The notes under the pieces are model-generated. The model ran no database searches. It saw only the letters and a program-made list of their open reading frames with translations, and was not told the origin of the DNA. From contig NZ_BOLV01000021.1 of assembly GCF_016861845.1 (NCBI RefSeq), positions 1-43,203 of the forward strand: a stretch of 43,203 nt of DNA, read 5' to 3'. Source of the DNA: Lacticaseibacillus suilingensis. Lineage in GTDB: Bacteria; Bacillota; Bacilli; Lactobacillales; Lactobacillaceae. The position numbers and the translations under genes are program-made. This document shows, piece by piece, positions 26,820 to 35,407 of the stretch (positions within the stretch are counted from its first letter, which is position 1; each line of letters opens with the position of its first letter).

Positions 26820-27368
26820 ATGGCAAAAGCCCTTCTAATTATCGACTACACCAATGATTTCGTCGCAGCCACCGGCGCCTTAACTGCCGGCAAGCCTGCC
26901 CAACTAATTGAACAGCGCATCGTGGCGCTTGCCGACCAGTTCGCTGAGGCCGGCGACTTTGTGTATCTGCCCACCGATGTGCACACCCCAGGTGACCCCT
27001 ATCACCCCGAAACCAAGCTCTACCCGCCCCATAACGTGCGTGGCACTTGGGGGCGCGAACTTTACGGGGCACTGGCCCCTTGGTATACGGCCCACCAGAC
27101 TGATGCGAAGGTGACGTTGTTCGATAAAACGCGCTATTCAAGCTTCGCTGGTACGCCACTGGATCTGTGGCTGCGCGAACGGCAGGTCGATGAGCTTCAT
27201 CTCGTCGGGGTCTGCACCGATATCTGTGTGCTGCACACTGCTGTCGACGCGTATAACCTCAATTATCCCCTCACCATCCACCAAGACGCCGTGGCCACCT
27301 TCACGCCAGGCGGCCAGGAATGGGCACTCAATCATTTCAAAACTGTCCTCAATGCCACGTTAGCTTAG
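26820..27368 (+). CDS. pncA: Nicotinamidase (isochorismatase-family hydrolase)
   Basis: 182 residues. It hydrolyses nicotinamide to nicotinate and ammonia in NAD salvage. The sequence closely follows the B. subtilis PncA type. Asp9 is in IIDYTNDF, the metal ligands are Asp53, His55 and His71 (PTDVHTPGD, PPHN), and Lys103 is in FDKTRYSSFAGT. The nucleophile Cys136 is in VGVCTDICVLHTA, after the cis-peptide segment. It is the only plus-strand gene between rplM and the comC-like gene, transcribed divergently from rpsJ with its own promoter and terminator. Other small cysteine hydrolases share the fold, but the whole-length match makes nicotinamidase most likely. Confidence 0.9.
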   Translation: MAKALLIIDYTNDFVAATGALTAGKPAQLIEQRIVALADQFAEAGDFVYLPTDVHTPGDPYHPETKLYPPHNVRGTWGRELYGALAPWYTAHQTDAKVTLFDKTRYSSFAGTPLDLWLRERQVDELHLVGVCTDICVLHTAVDAYNLNYPLTIHQDAVATFTPGGQEWALNHFKTVLNATLA

Positions 27369-27393
27369 TGAGCGCAACCCTCTACGCAAAAGG

Positions 27394-27431
27394 GGGCCTG
27401 ATCAAGACAAAACTGATCAGGCCCTCTTTTT
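27394..27431 (+). terminator. Terminator of pncA
   Basis: An 11-bp perfect stem (GGGCCTGATCA at 27394-27404 with TGATCAGGCCC at 27414-27424) with a 9-base loop is followed by TCTTTTT. Confidence 0.9.
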
Positions 27432-27443
27432 GAACGAGCAGAC

Positions 27444-27469
27444 AAAAAAGCCACGCACGAGGCGTGGCT
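27444..27469 (-). terminator. Terminator of the str operon (after fusA)
   Basis: On the minus strand AGCCACGC and GCGTGGCT pair perfectly over 8 bp with a 5-base loop, followed by T6 (A6 at 27444-27449 on plus). It lies 12 bases after the fusA stop and back to back with the pncA terminator. Confidence 0.9.
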
Positions 27470-27481
27470 TCCAGTAGCGAA

Positions 27482-29572
27482 TTAAGCTTCGCCGCCGTTT
27501 TTCTTGATGATCTCGGCTTGGATGGACTTCGGCACTGCAGTGTAGTGATCGAAGGTCATCGTGAAGGTCCCACGGCCCTGGGTCGCGGAACGCAAGGTCG
27601 TCGCATAACCGAACATTTCGGCCAGCGGTACCTTAGCATTGACCAGCTGCGCATTACCACGCTGTTCCATGCCTTCAACGTTCCCACGACGAGAGTTGAT
27701 TTGACCCATGACATCGCCAAGGTATTCTTCTGGGGCAACCACTTCAACGTGCATGATTGGTTCGAGAATTACCGCACCGGCATCCTTAACCGCATTGCGC
27801 AACGCCAGGGAAGCCGCAACCTTAAAGGCCGCTTCAGAAGAATCGACTTCGTGGTAAGAACCATCGTAAAGCTTGGCCTTCACGTCGATCAATGGGTAGC
27901 CCGCAAGCACACCATTGGCCATTGCTTCTTTCAGGCCTTGTTCTACAGCTGGGATGTATTCACGTGGCACTACCCCACCAACAATGGCATCTTCGAATTC
28001 GAAGCCTTTGCCTTCTTCGTTCGGGGTAAATTCAACCCAAACGTCACCATATTGACCTTTACCACCTGACTGGCGAACAAAGCGCCCTTCAGCGGAAGCG
28101 GTCTTGGTGAAGGTTTCACGGTAAGCCACTTGAGGTTCACCAATCTTAGCGGCAACCTTAAATTCACGCTTCATCCGGTCAACCATGATATCCAAGTGCA
28201 ATTCGCCCATGCCGGCGATCAAAGTTTCGCCAGTTTCAGGGTTGGTTTCAGCTTGGAAGGTTGGGTCTTCTTCAGACAGCTTCTGCAAAGCGATATCCAG
28301 CTTGTCCTGGTCTTCCTTGGAGTCTGGCTCGATGGAAACCTGGATAACCGGTTCTGGCACTTCGAGGGATTCAAGAATCAATGGGTGGTTAACGGCTGTG
28401 AGTGAATCCCCAGTCGTGGTGTTCTTGAGCCCGATCGCCGCAGCGATATCACCAGAAAAGACTTCTGGGATTTCTTCACGGTGATTGGAGTGCATTTGCA
28501 GCAGCCGGCCGACACGTTCACGGTTGTCCTTGGAAGCGTTCAAGACGTATGAACCAGCTTCCAAAGTCCCACTGTAAACCCGGATGTAGGTCAAACGACC
28601 GACAAAGGGGTCGGTAGCGATCTTGAAGGCCAAGGCAGCGAAGTCTTGATCGTCGCCGGCGCGCAGTTCAACCGCTTCGCCAGTTTCTGGATCTTGGGCG
28701 TTGTATGGCTTAACGTCCAGTGGTGATGGCAGGTAGTCAACCACCGCATCCAGCAGCATCTGAACCCCTTTGTTCTTGAACGCAGAACCAGCCAGCACTG
28801 GGAAGAATTCAAGGGCGATGGTCGCCTTACGGATGGCCGCCTTGATTTCATCGTTGCTGATTTCTTCGCCTTCAAGGTACTTGTCCATGATGCCGTCATC
28901 GACGTCAGCCACGGCTTCGATCAGGTCAGCACGAGCTGCTTCGGCTTCTTCCTTGTAGTCGTCGGGAATGTCAACGACATCCCACTTCGTCCCCAAGTCA
29001 TCTTCGTCGTACAAGTCGGCCTTCATTTCGATCAGGTCGATAATGCCTTCGAAGTTGTCTTCAGCACCGATTGGCAGCTGAACCGCATGGGCGTTAGCAC
29101 CCAAACGATCATGCAGGGTCTTCACGGAGTACTTGAAGTCGGCCCCGATCTTGTCCATTTTGTTAACAAAAACGATCCGCGGCACGCTGTAAGTGGATGC
29201 CTGACGCCAAACGTTTTCGGTCTGAGGTTCCACCCCAGACTGAGCATCTAAGACGGTGATGGCACCATCAAGGACACGCAGGGAACGTTCAACTTCCATA
29301 GTGAAGTCCACGTGCCCTGGGGTATCGATGATGTTAATCCGGTTGTCCTTCCAAAAGGCAGTCGTCGCAGCGGACGTGATGGTAATCCCACGTTCTTGTT
29401 CCTGCGCCATCCAGTCCATTTGGGAAGCCCCATCATGGGTTTCGCCGATCTTGTGGATTTTACCGGTGTAGTAAAGAATCCGCTCAGTCGTCGTGGTCTT
29501 ACCAGCATCGATGTGGGCCATGATCCCGATGTTGCGGGTCCGGTCCAGCGGAAATTCACGCTTGTTGGCCAT
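27482..29572 (-). CDS. fusA: Translation elongation factor G
   Basis: 696 residues, normal for EF-G. The GTPase motifs are AHIDAGKTT (G1), DTPGH (G3) and NKMDKIGA (G4); domains II-V follow, including the domain IV loop region around [15 protein letters not shown]. It drives translocation of tRNA and mRNA. It is last in the rpsL-rpsG-fusA operon. Confidence 0.98.
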   Translation of the reverse strand: MANKREFPLDRTRNIGIMAHIDAGKTTTTERILYYTGKIHKIGETHDGASQMDWMAQEQERGITITSAATTAFWKDNRINIIDTPGHVDFTMEVERSLRVLDGAITVLDAQSGVEPQTENVWRQASTYSVPRIVFVNKMDKIGADFKYSVKTLHDRLGANAHAVQLPIGAEDNFEGIIDLIEMKADLYDEDDLGTKWDVVDIPDDYKEEAEAARADLIEAVADVDDGIMDKYLEGEEISNDEIKAAIRKATIALEFFPVLAGSAFKNKGVQMLLDAVVDYLPSPLDVKPYNAQDPETGEAVELRAGDDQDFAALAFKIATDPFVGRLTYIRVYSGTLEAGSYVLNASKDNRERVGRLLQMHSNHREEIPEVFSGDIAAAIGLKNTTTGDSLTAVNHPLILESLEVPEPVIQVSIEPDSKEDQDKLDIALQKLSEEDPTFQAETNPETGETLIAGMGELHLDIMVDRMKREFKVAAKIGEPQVAYRETFTKTASAEGRFVRQSGGKGQYGDVWVEFTPNEEGKGFEFEDAIVGGVVPREYIPAVEQGLKEAMANGVLAGYPLIDVKAKLYDGSYHEVDSSEAAFKVAASLALRNAVKDAGAVILEPIMHVEVVAPEEYLGDVMGQINSRRGNVEGMEQRGNAQLVNAKVPLAEMFGYATTLRSATQGRGTFTMTFDHYTAVPKSIQAEIIKKNGGEA

Positions 29573-29630
29573 GTGAAAAAATAACTCCTCTCATTGTTGA
29601 TCGATTATCTAAAAGTTTTAGGTAAAACAA

Positions 29631-29668
29631 TTGGCTACTATATGCCAAGTGACGGATATAATAGCCAA
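29631..29668 (-). promoter_or_regulatory. Long hairpin between rpsG and fusA
   Basis: TTGGCTA (29668-29662 on minus) pairs with TAGCCAA (29637-29631). After a single mismatch, TATAT pairs with ATATA, giving 12 bp around a 12-base loop. A short TTGTTTT follows. It begins 6 bases after the rpsG stop. It could be a weak attenuator, an RNA-processing site or a protein-binding site. Confidence 0.65.
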
Positions 29669-29673
29669 CCTTC

Positions 29674-30144
29674 TTACCAACGATAGTGTGCGAACGCACG
29701 GTTGGCATCTGCCATCTTGTGCGTATCTTCGCGCTTCTTCACAGCTGCACCAGTGTTGTTGGCAGCATCCATGATTTCACGAGCCAAGCGATCGTCCATC
29801 TTGTGTTCACCGCGTTGACGGGAATACTGAACGATCCAACGAAGGCCCAACGTCGTCCGCCGGTCTGGCCGGACTTCGATTGGCACTTGGTAGTTCGACC
29901 CACCGATCCGACGAGCCTTAACTTCGAGGACAGGCATAACGTTCTTCATGGCCTGTTCGAAGACTTCCAAAGGTTCGTTGCCGGTTTCCTTCTTGATGAT
30001 GTCGAATGCATCATACAAAATGGTTTGAGCCTTACCGCGCTTACCATCAACCATCAGGTGGTTGATCAAGCGGGTAACCAGCTTAGAGTTGTAAACTGGA
30101 TCAGGTAAAACATCGCGTTTTGAAACATTGCCTTTACGTGGCAT
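29674..30144 (-). CDS. rpsG: 30S ribosomal protein S7
   Basis: 156 residues beginning [20 protein letters not shown]7 nucleates assembly of the 30S head and regulates the str operon in E. coli. It lies 50 bases after rpsL. Confidence 0.98.
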   Translation of the reverse strand: MPRKGNVSKRDVLPDPVYNSKLVTRLINHLMVDGKRGKAQTILYDAFDIIKKETGNEPLEVFEQAMKNVMPVLEVKARRIGGSNYQVPIEVRPDRRTTLGLRWIVQYSRQRGEHKMDDRLAREIMDAANNTGAAVKKREDTHKMADANRAFAHYRW

Positions 30145-30194
30145 GCTGATTGCCTCCTTATTCCTAAATACCGCACAAAGCGGGGATTATCTGA

Positions 30195-30608
30195 CTACTT
30201 CTTAGGACGCTTTGTACCGTACTTGGAGCGGCTTTGCATCCGGCCGTCAACACCGGCGGTATCGAGGGTCCCACGGATGATGTGATAACGCACACCAGGT
30301 AAGTCCTTAACACGGCCCCCACGGATCAAAACAACCGAGTGTTCCTGCAAGTTGTGGCCGATCCCAGGGATATAAGCGGTAACTTCGATCAGGTTCGACA
30401 AGCGAACACGAGCGTACTTACGCAGCGCGGAGTTAGGCTTCTTTGGGGTCATGGTGCCGACACGAGTGGCAACCCCACGCTTTTGAGGAGCGGGATTGTT
30501 CGTCAGTGACTTCTTCTTACTGTTGTAACCGAAGTTCAAAGCAGGTGAATCGGACTTCGTTACATTACTTTTACGACCTTGGCGTACCAATTGGTTAATG
30601 GTTGGCAT
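30195..30608 (-). CDS. rpsL: 30S ribosomal protein S12
   Basis: 137 residues. The decoding-centre loops [11 protein letters not shown] and the later [13 protein letters not shown] are the unmodified forms, so there is no sign of a streptomycin-resistance change. It is first in the str operon. Confidence 0.98.
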   Translation of the reverse strand: MPTINQLVRQGRKSNVTKSDSPALNFGYNSKKKSLTNNPAPQKRGVATRVGTMTPKKPNSALRKYARVRLSNLIEVTAYIPGIGHNLQEHSVVLIRGGRVKDLPGVRYHIIRGTLDTAGVDGRMQSRSKYGTKRPKK

Positions 30609-30690
30609 TCTAAGGTTCCTCCTTCCTGATACTTGGGTAATTCATCTTCTAAGTCCACACATCCAGGCGGTTCTTTTTTGCGAATAAAAA

Positions 30691-30773
30691 ATGGCCGGCC
30701 CGGCGGCGAAATGGTATTTAACCAGTTCGACGTCCGGGCAAACCCGAATTAACTGGAAAAAACAACCTTAAAC
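30691..30773 (-). promoter_or_regulatory. Structured leader of the str operon
   Basis: After the promoter, CCAGTT (30756-30751) pairs with AACTGG (30727-30722) around an inner CGGG-TTTG-CCCG hairpin. A GC-rich palindromic segment (30707-30693) follows, then ATTTTTTATT. The last part has terminator character, suggesting an attenuator ahead of rpsL. Confidence 0.5.
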
Positions 30774-30803
30774 AGTGTACTATCCGCTGCCCGCCTCTGT
30801 CAA
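30774..30803 (-). promoter_or_regulatory. Promoter of the str operon
   Basis: TTGACA (30803-30798) and TACACT (30779-30774) on the minus strand are separated by 18 bases, about 165 bases before rpsL. Confidence 0.65.
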
Positions 30804-30871
30804 GCGTCTTTCCGGCGTTTGCACCAGTATTTTCACGCCTTGGCGAAATCTGGTGATAGAGGTGATGGCAT

Positions 30872-31354
30872 GTGGTTCATTCTATCATAGTGGCGGTGGC
30901 TGTGCTGGGCCTAATCAGTTTGCGGCCGACGCGCTGGCAATTACTGTATCAACTGGGCCTGCTGGCGGCAGCAGTGCTACTGGCCCCTTCGCAGCTGTTA
31001 GCGCTGGCGGGGCTCGCGTATTTTGCCTTGAGCGATTGGCAAAGTCAAACCGTCCCGGCCCTTGGGTTTGACGGCTGGTGTTTGCTTGTCGCTTTAACCA
31101 CCCCGTCGCATTGGTTGGTGGGGCTTGGCTGGCTAGTCGCTTTATCTGGCTTGAGCATTGTTACCCAGGGGCTTGGCAGCGCCGATGTCCTCGCCATTAG
31201 TGCGCTGACTTTAGGCATGCCGGCGCTGGCGAGTTTGGTGTTCGTGCTGATGGCTTGCGTGATTGGGGTAGGACACGGGCTAGTGCGGCCAGGAACCATC
31301 CCCTTTCTGGTGGATCTGCAGCTAGCGTATTTGCTGATGGTGATTGTGAGTTGA
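30872..31354 (+). CDS. Short A24-family prepilin peptidase (ComC-like)
   Basis: 160 residues, strongly hydrophobic with about six membrane segments. The start GTG 30872 has AGAGGTGA upstream. The two catalytic Asp of type IV prepilin peptidases fit ALSDWQSQTVP (near residue 55) and GLGSADVLAIS (near residue 105). The family cleaves leader peptides of type IV and competence pilins. The cysteine-containing N-terminal methyltransferase part of full-length ComC/PilD is missing, so this is only the peptidase half. The open frame is clean and the position between rpsL and rpoC recurs in lactobacilli, as I recall. The exact substrate is unknown. Confidence 0.68.
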   Translation: MVHSIIVAVAVLGLISLRPTRWQLLYQLGLLAAAVLLAPSQLLALAGLAYFALSDWQSQTVPALGFDGWCLLVALTTPSHWLVGLGWLVALSGLSIVTQGLGSADVLAISALTLGMPALASLVFVLMACVIGVGHGLVRPGTIPFLVDLQLAYLLMVIVS

Positions 31355-31370
31355 TCGGTGCATTACGTGT

Positions 31371-31417
31371 GGTTACCAGCCCTCACAGCCAGCGCAGATG
31401 CGCTACGGTTGGCCACC
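31371..31417. repeat. Short palindromic unit C of the 31.4-kb array
   Basis: GGTTACCAGCC at the left and GGTTGGCCACC at the right pair imperfectly (8 of 11), enclosing AGCGC-AGAT-GCGCT. It is shorter than units A and B but begins with the same GGT and is followed by the same GCCTGTT linker. It starts 16 bases after the prepilin peptidase stop. Confidence 0.5.
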
Positions 31418-31444
31418 CTCCGCTGCCTGTTATAATTGCGCTCA

Positions 31445-31546
31445 GGTCGGCAACGCTCGAGCGAGTAGCTACGCTCTGAGCGTCACCGGCAAAAAACGCC
31501 GGCAATGCTCAGAGCTAGGCTACTCATCGAGCAAAAACCACCGACC
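31445..31546. repeat. Long palindrome unit A (102 bases)
   Basis: A near-continuous hairpin: GGTCGG (31445-31450) with CCGACC (31541-31546), CTCGA with TCGAG, GAGTAGC with GCTACTC, CTCTGAGC (31474-31481) with GCTCAGAG (31507-31514), and CCGGC with GCCGG around a 7-base A-rich loop. A linker (TGCCTGTTATAATTGCG, 31424-31440) precedes it and recurs 128 bases later before unit B. No open frame is present. Confidence 0.9.
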
Positions 31547-31572
31547 TTCGCAGCCTGTTGTAGTTGCGTTGC

Positions 31573-31672
31573 GGTAAGCCAACGCCGGAGCAGCTAGCTA
31601 CACATCAGGCATCGCCGCTTTCAGCGGCAATGCCTGATGCTAAGCTATCTGTCCGGCTAAGTACGGCTTACC
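31573..31672. repeat. Long palindrome unit B (100 bases), related to unit A
   Basis: GGTAAGCC (31573-31580) pairs with GGCTTACC (31665-31672), CCGGA with TCCGG, TAGCT with AGCTA, CATCAGGC (31603-31610) with GCCTGATG (31632-31639), and GCCGC with GCGGC around a 5-base loop. The arms differ in sequence from unit A but sit at the same places, while the unpaired pieces (CAACGC, AATGC, CTARGCTA) are shared. The preceding linker is AGCCTGTTGTAGTTGCG (31552-31568). Confidence 0.9.
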
Positions 31673-31687
31673 TCCACAGCCTGAATC

Positions 31688-31721
31688 AAAAAAGCCGGCT
31701 GGGCAAAATGCCCAACCGGCT
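31688..31721 (-). terminator. Terminator of rpoB-rpoC
   Basis: On the minus strand AGCCGGTTGGGC pairs with GCCCAGCCGGCT over 12 bp (one G-U) with a 5-base loop, followed by T6. On the plus strand CCTTTT follows, so it may act weakly in both directions. Confidence 0.9.
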
Positions 31722-31732
31722 CCTTTTCGTGC

Positions 31733-34700
31733 TTAATCTTGCTTTGGCTCTGCGTTAGCGGCGTCTTCTTCCTTCATCTTCTTTTCAAGATCAGAGATGG
31801 AGTAGACGCTGTCGGAAACGGTGCCGACCGTCTTGGGTTCCATGTGACGGTAGGTGGCCATCCCAGTCCCAGCAGGAATGATCTTCCCGATGATGACATT
31901 TTCCTTCAAGCCGACCAGCGGATCGTTCTTCCCGCGGATGGAAGCATCCGTGAGGACCCGAGTGGTTTCCTGGAAGGAAGCGGCCGACAAGAAACTGTTG
32001 GTTTCCAGCGATGCCTTGGTGATCCCCAGCAGTACTGGGCGACCAGTAGCAGGAATCCCACCGGCAATCAAGGTCTGCTGGTTGCGATCCTTGAAGTCCG
32101 CAATGTCCAGCAAGGTCCCTGGCAAAATGTCAGTGTCGCCTGGATCCATGACGCGGATCTTGCGCAGCATCTGCCGAACCATCACTTCGATATGCTTATC
32201 GCCGATTTCAACCCCCTGCATCCGATAAACTTTCTGGACTTCCGCCAGCAGATAGTTTTCGGTGGTCAAGACGTCTTGCACCTTGATCAACTGCTTAGGA
32301 TCAATTGAGCCCCCGGTCAAACGGCCGCCGCGATCAACATGGTCGCCTTCAGCAACGGCAACCGATGAAGCGTATGGCACGCTGTAAGTCCGGGTATCGG
32401 TTTGGCCTTCAACGGTGATTTCACGGCTGTGTTCAGCCGGATTTTCATCGATGGCCGAAATCGTCCCGTCAACTTCACTGATGACCGCCAGCCCTTTAGG
32501 ATTACGGGCTTCAAAGATTTCCTGAACACGAGGCAGCCCTTGCGTGATATCTTCGCCGCCGGCAACACCGCCGGTATGGAAGTTACGCATGGTCAGCTGG
32601 GTACCAGGTTCGCCGATTGACTGCGCAGCCACGGTCCCAACGGCTTCGCCGACTTCAACCTGTTCGCCAGTGGCCAAGTTGCGGCCGTAGCACTTTTGGC
32701 AAACCCCATGACGGGTGTTGCAGGTGAAGATGGAGCGGATGGTGACAGTTTGGACGCCGGCATCAACGACAGCTTGCGCCTTATCTTCATCGATCATTTC
32801 GTTCTTCTTGACAATGACGTCACCGGTTTCAGGGTTAACAACTGACTTTTGCGCGTAACGGCCAACTAAGCGGTCGTACAGCGGTTCAATCATTTCGTTC
32901 CCTTCGCGAATGGCCGAAACGACCAAACCGCGATCGGTGCCACAGTCTTCTTCGCGGACAATGACATCCTGCGCCACATCCACCAGCCGCCGGGTCAGGT
33001 AACCTGAATCGGCCGTCTTCAGGGCGGTATCGGTCATCCCTTTACGGGCCCCGTGAGTGGACATGAACATTTCCATAACGGACAAGCCTTCACGGAAGTT
33101 CGACAGCACTGGCACTTCCATCATCCCACCGTTTGGCGCCGCCATCAGGCCACGCATCCCGGCAAGCTGAGTAAAGTTTGAGATGTTACCACGCGCCCCG
33201 GAATCACTCATCATGGAGATTGGGTTATTCGGGTCAAAGGCGTCGATCAGCTTTTGCTGAATTTCGTCTTTGGCGTCGTTCCAAATCGAGATGACCCGAT
33301 CATGGCGTTCCTGGTCGGTAATCAACCCACGGCGGAACTGCTTGGACACAGTGGCAACCTTCTTGTGGGCCGCATCAACGATGGCTGGCTTTTCGGCCAG
33401 TTCAGGCACGTCGGCCACCCCAACGGTGATCCCGGAGTTCGTGGCCTGGGTGTAACCCAAGGTCTTCATGTCATCCAGCAGATCAGAGGTCCGCTGCACT
33501 TTGTACGTCTTGAAGACTTCAGCAATGATGTCAGACAAGAAGCCCTTCTTGAACGGTTCGTTAATTGGGGCATCTTGCAGGTAAGCATGGATATCCTCAC
33601 CTGGCTTCAAGAAGAAGCGATCTGGCACGCCATTGACGATATTGTCTTGCGTGGCCACGTTCAGATACGGGAAGTCTGCCGGCATGATCTGGTTAAAGAT
33701 CACACGGCCAACCGTGGTGACCATGATCTGGTGACGCTGGTCATCGGTGAATGGCTTTTCTGGCAAGGAAGCCACCGCCAAGCCGATGCGGCTGTGCAAG
33801 TGGACATAGCCATTTTGCAGCGCCATCAGCACTTCGTTAGCATCCTTGAAGATCATGCCTTCGCCTTCGCGGCCTTTTTGTTCCATCGTCAGGTAGTAGT
33901 TACCCAAAACGATATCCTGAGAAGGCGTAACGATTGGCTTACCATCACGAGGCGCCAAGATGTGGTGCGCCGCCAGCATCAAAAGGCGCGCTTCGGCTTG
34001 GGCTTCATCGGACAGTGGCACGTGAATCGCCATCTGGTCCCCATCAAAGTCGGCGTTGTAGGCTTCACAAACCAGCGGGTGCAGGCGGATGGACTTACCA
34101 TCAACCAACACCGGTTCAAAAGCCTGAATCCCCAGGCGGTGAAGCGTAGGGGCGCGGTTCAGCAGCACTGGCCGTTCCTTGATGACATCTTCGAGCACAT
34201 CCCAGATGTCTTCATCTTCACGGTCAATTTTGCGGCGGGCATTCTTGATGTTGCTAGCCAGCCCGCGCGCCACCAATTCATGCATGACAAATGGCTTGAA
34301 TAATTCCAAAGCCATTGGCCGCGGCAAACCACATTGATAGAACTTCAACGTCGGCATAACGTCGATAACGGAACGACCGGAATAGTCAACCCGCTTACCG
34401 AGCAAATTCTGACGGAACCGGCCCTGCTTCCCTTTGAGCATGTGGCTCAAAGACTTCAAAGGACGATTGCCTGGCCCGGTGACCGGACGGCCACGGCGGC
34501 CGTTGTCGATCAAGGCGTCAACGGCTTCCTGCAGCATCCGCTTTTCGTTTTGCACAATGATGCTTGGCGCATTGAGGTCAAGCAGGCGCTTCAACCGGTT
34601 GTTACGGTTGATGACGCGGCGGTACAAATCGTTCAGGTCAGAAGTGGCAAACCGGCCACCTTCAAGCTGAACCATTGGCCGCAGATCCGGTGGAATGACG

Positions 34701-35395
34701 GGAATAGTATCCATAACCATCCAAGCCGGGTCGTTGCCAGAAACCAGGAAGGCATCCAAGATGTCCAACCGGCGAATGGCGCGCGTGCGCTTTTGGCCTT
34801 GCGCGGACTTCAGGTCTTCCTTCAGCTCAGCGACTTCTTTGGCGAGGTCGACTTGCTGTAGCAATTCCTTAACCGCTTCGGCCCCCATTTTGGCATTGAA
34901 GCCCTGGCCGTATTCGTCCCGCTTTTCACGGTATTCGCGTTCGGTCAGCAGTTGCTTCTTCTCCAAGGCAGTGTCGCCTGGGTCAATCACAACGTAAGAA
35001 GCGAAGTAGATCACTTCTTCGAGGGCCCGTGGTGACATGTCCAAAACCAGACCCATCCGGCTTGGAATGCCTTTGAAGTACCAGATATGAGAAACTGGCG
35101 CGGCTAATTCGATGTGGCCCATGCGTTCGCGGCGCACCTTGGAGCGCGTGACTTCAACCCCGCAGCGGTCGCAAACGATGCCTTTATAGCGGATCCGCTT
35201 GTACTTCCCGCAGGCACATTCCCAGTCCTTGGTTGGCCCGAAGATGCGTTCGTCAAACAGCCCATCTCGCTCTGGCTTCAGCGTCCGGTAGTTGATCGTT
35301 TCGGGCTTTTTAACTTCCCCGTAGGACCAGCTGCGAATTTTGTCAGGCGAGGCCAGGCCGATTTGCATGCTTTCAAATTTATTGACATCAATCAA
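31733..35395 (-). CDS. rpoC: DNA-directed RNA polymerase subunit beta'
   Basis: 1220 residues. The start is TTG 35395 ([17 protein letters not shown]), with AGGAGG 8 bases upstream. The N-terminal zinc finger ([20 protein letters not shown]) and the catalytic NADFDGDQM with the three Mg-binding Asp are intact, as are the second zinc-binding cysteine cluster ([13 protein letters not shown]) and the bridge/trigger helix region. It follows rpoB by 12 bases. Confidence 0.98.
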   Translation of the reverse strand: MIDVNKFESMQIGLASPDKIRSWSYGEVKKPETINYRTLKPERDGLFDERIFGPTKDWECACGKYKRIRYKGIVCDRCGVEVTRSKVRRERMGHIELAAPVSHIWYFKGIPSRMGLVLDMSPRALEEVIYFASYVVIDPGDTALEKKQLLTEREYREKRDEYGQGFNAKMGAEAVKELLQQVDLAKEVAELKEDLKSAQGQKRTRAIRRLDILDAFLVSGNDPAWMVMDTIPVIPPDLRPMVQLEGGRFATSDLNDLYRRVINRNNRLKRLLDLNAPSIIVQNEKRMLQEAVDALIDNGRRGRPVTGPGNRPLKSLSHMLKGKQGRFRQNLLGKRVDYSGRSVIDVMPTLKFYQCGLPRPMALELFKPFVMHELVARGLASNIKNARRKIDREDEDIWDVLEDVIKERPVLLNRAPTLHRLGIQAFEPVLVDGKSIRLHPLVCEAYNADFDGDQMAIHVPLSDEAQAEARLLMLAAHHILAPRDGKPIVTPSQDIVLGNYYLTMEQKGREGEGMIFKDANEVLMALQNGYVHLHSRIGLAVASLPEKPFTDDQRHQIMVTTVGRVIFNQIMPADFPYLNVATQDNIVNGVPDRFFLKPGEDIHAYLQDAPINEPFKKGFLSDIIAEVFKTYKVQRTSDLLDDMKTLGYTQATNSGITVGVADVPELAEKPAIVDAAHKKVATVSKQFRRGLITDQERHDRVISIWNDAKDEIQQKLIDAFDPNNPISMMSDSGARGNISNFTQLAGMRGLMAAPNGGMMEVPVLSNFREGLSVMEMFMSTHGARKGMTDTALKTADSGYLTRRLVDVAQDVIVREEDCGTDRGLVVSAIREGNEMIEPLYDRLVGRYAQKSVVNPETGDVIVKKNEMIDEDKAQAVVDAGVQTVTIRSIFTCNTRHGVCQKCYGRNLATGEQVEVGEAVGTVAAQSIGEPGTQLTMRNFHTGGVAGGEDITQGLPRVQEIFEARNPKGLAVISEVDGTISAIDENPAEHSREITVEGQTDTRTYSVPYASSVAVAEGDHVDRGGRLTGGSIDPKQLIKVQDVLTTENYLLAEVQKVYRMQGVEIGDKHIEVMVRQMLRKIRVMDPGDTDILPGTLLDIADFKDRNQQTLIAGGIPATGRPVLLGITKASLETNSFLSAASFQETTRVLTDASIRGKNDPLVGLKENVIIGKIIPAGTGMATYRHMEPKTVGTVSDSVYSISDLEKKMKEEDAANAEPKQD

Positions 35396-35407
35396 AGGGC
35401 TAACCTC

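Noticed and set aside
31371-31672. CRISPR array
   Set aside because: Only two to three units, each a long palindrome with changing arm sequence; no short identical repeats with unique spacers, and no cas genes.
33254-34303. Long open frame (349 codons) on the plus strand
   Set aside because: It lies wholly antisense to rpoC, has no ribosome site or family features, and follows from the codon bias of the real gene.
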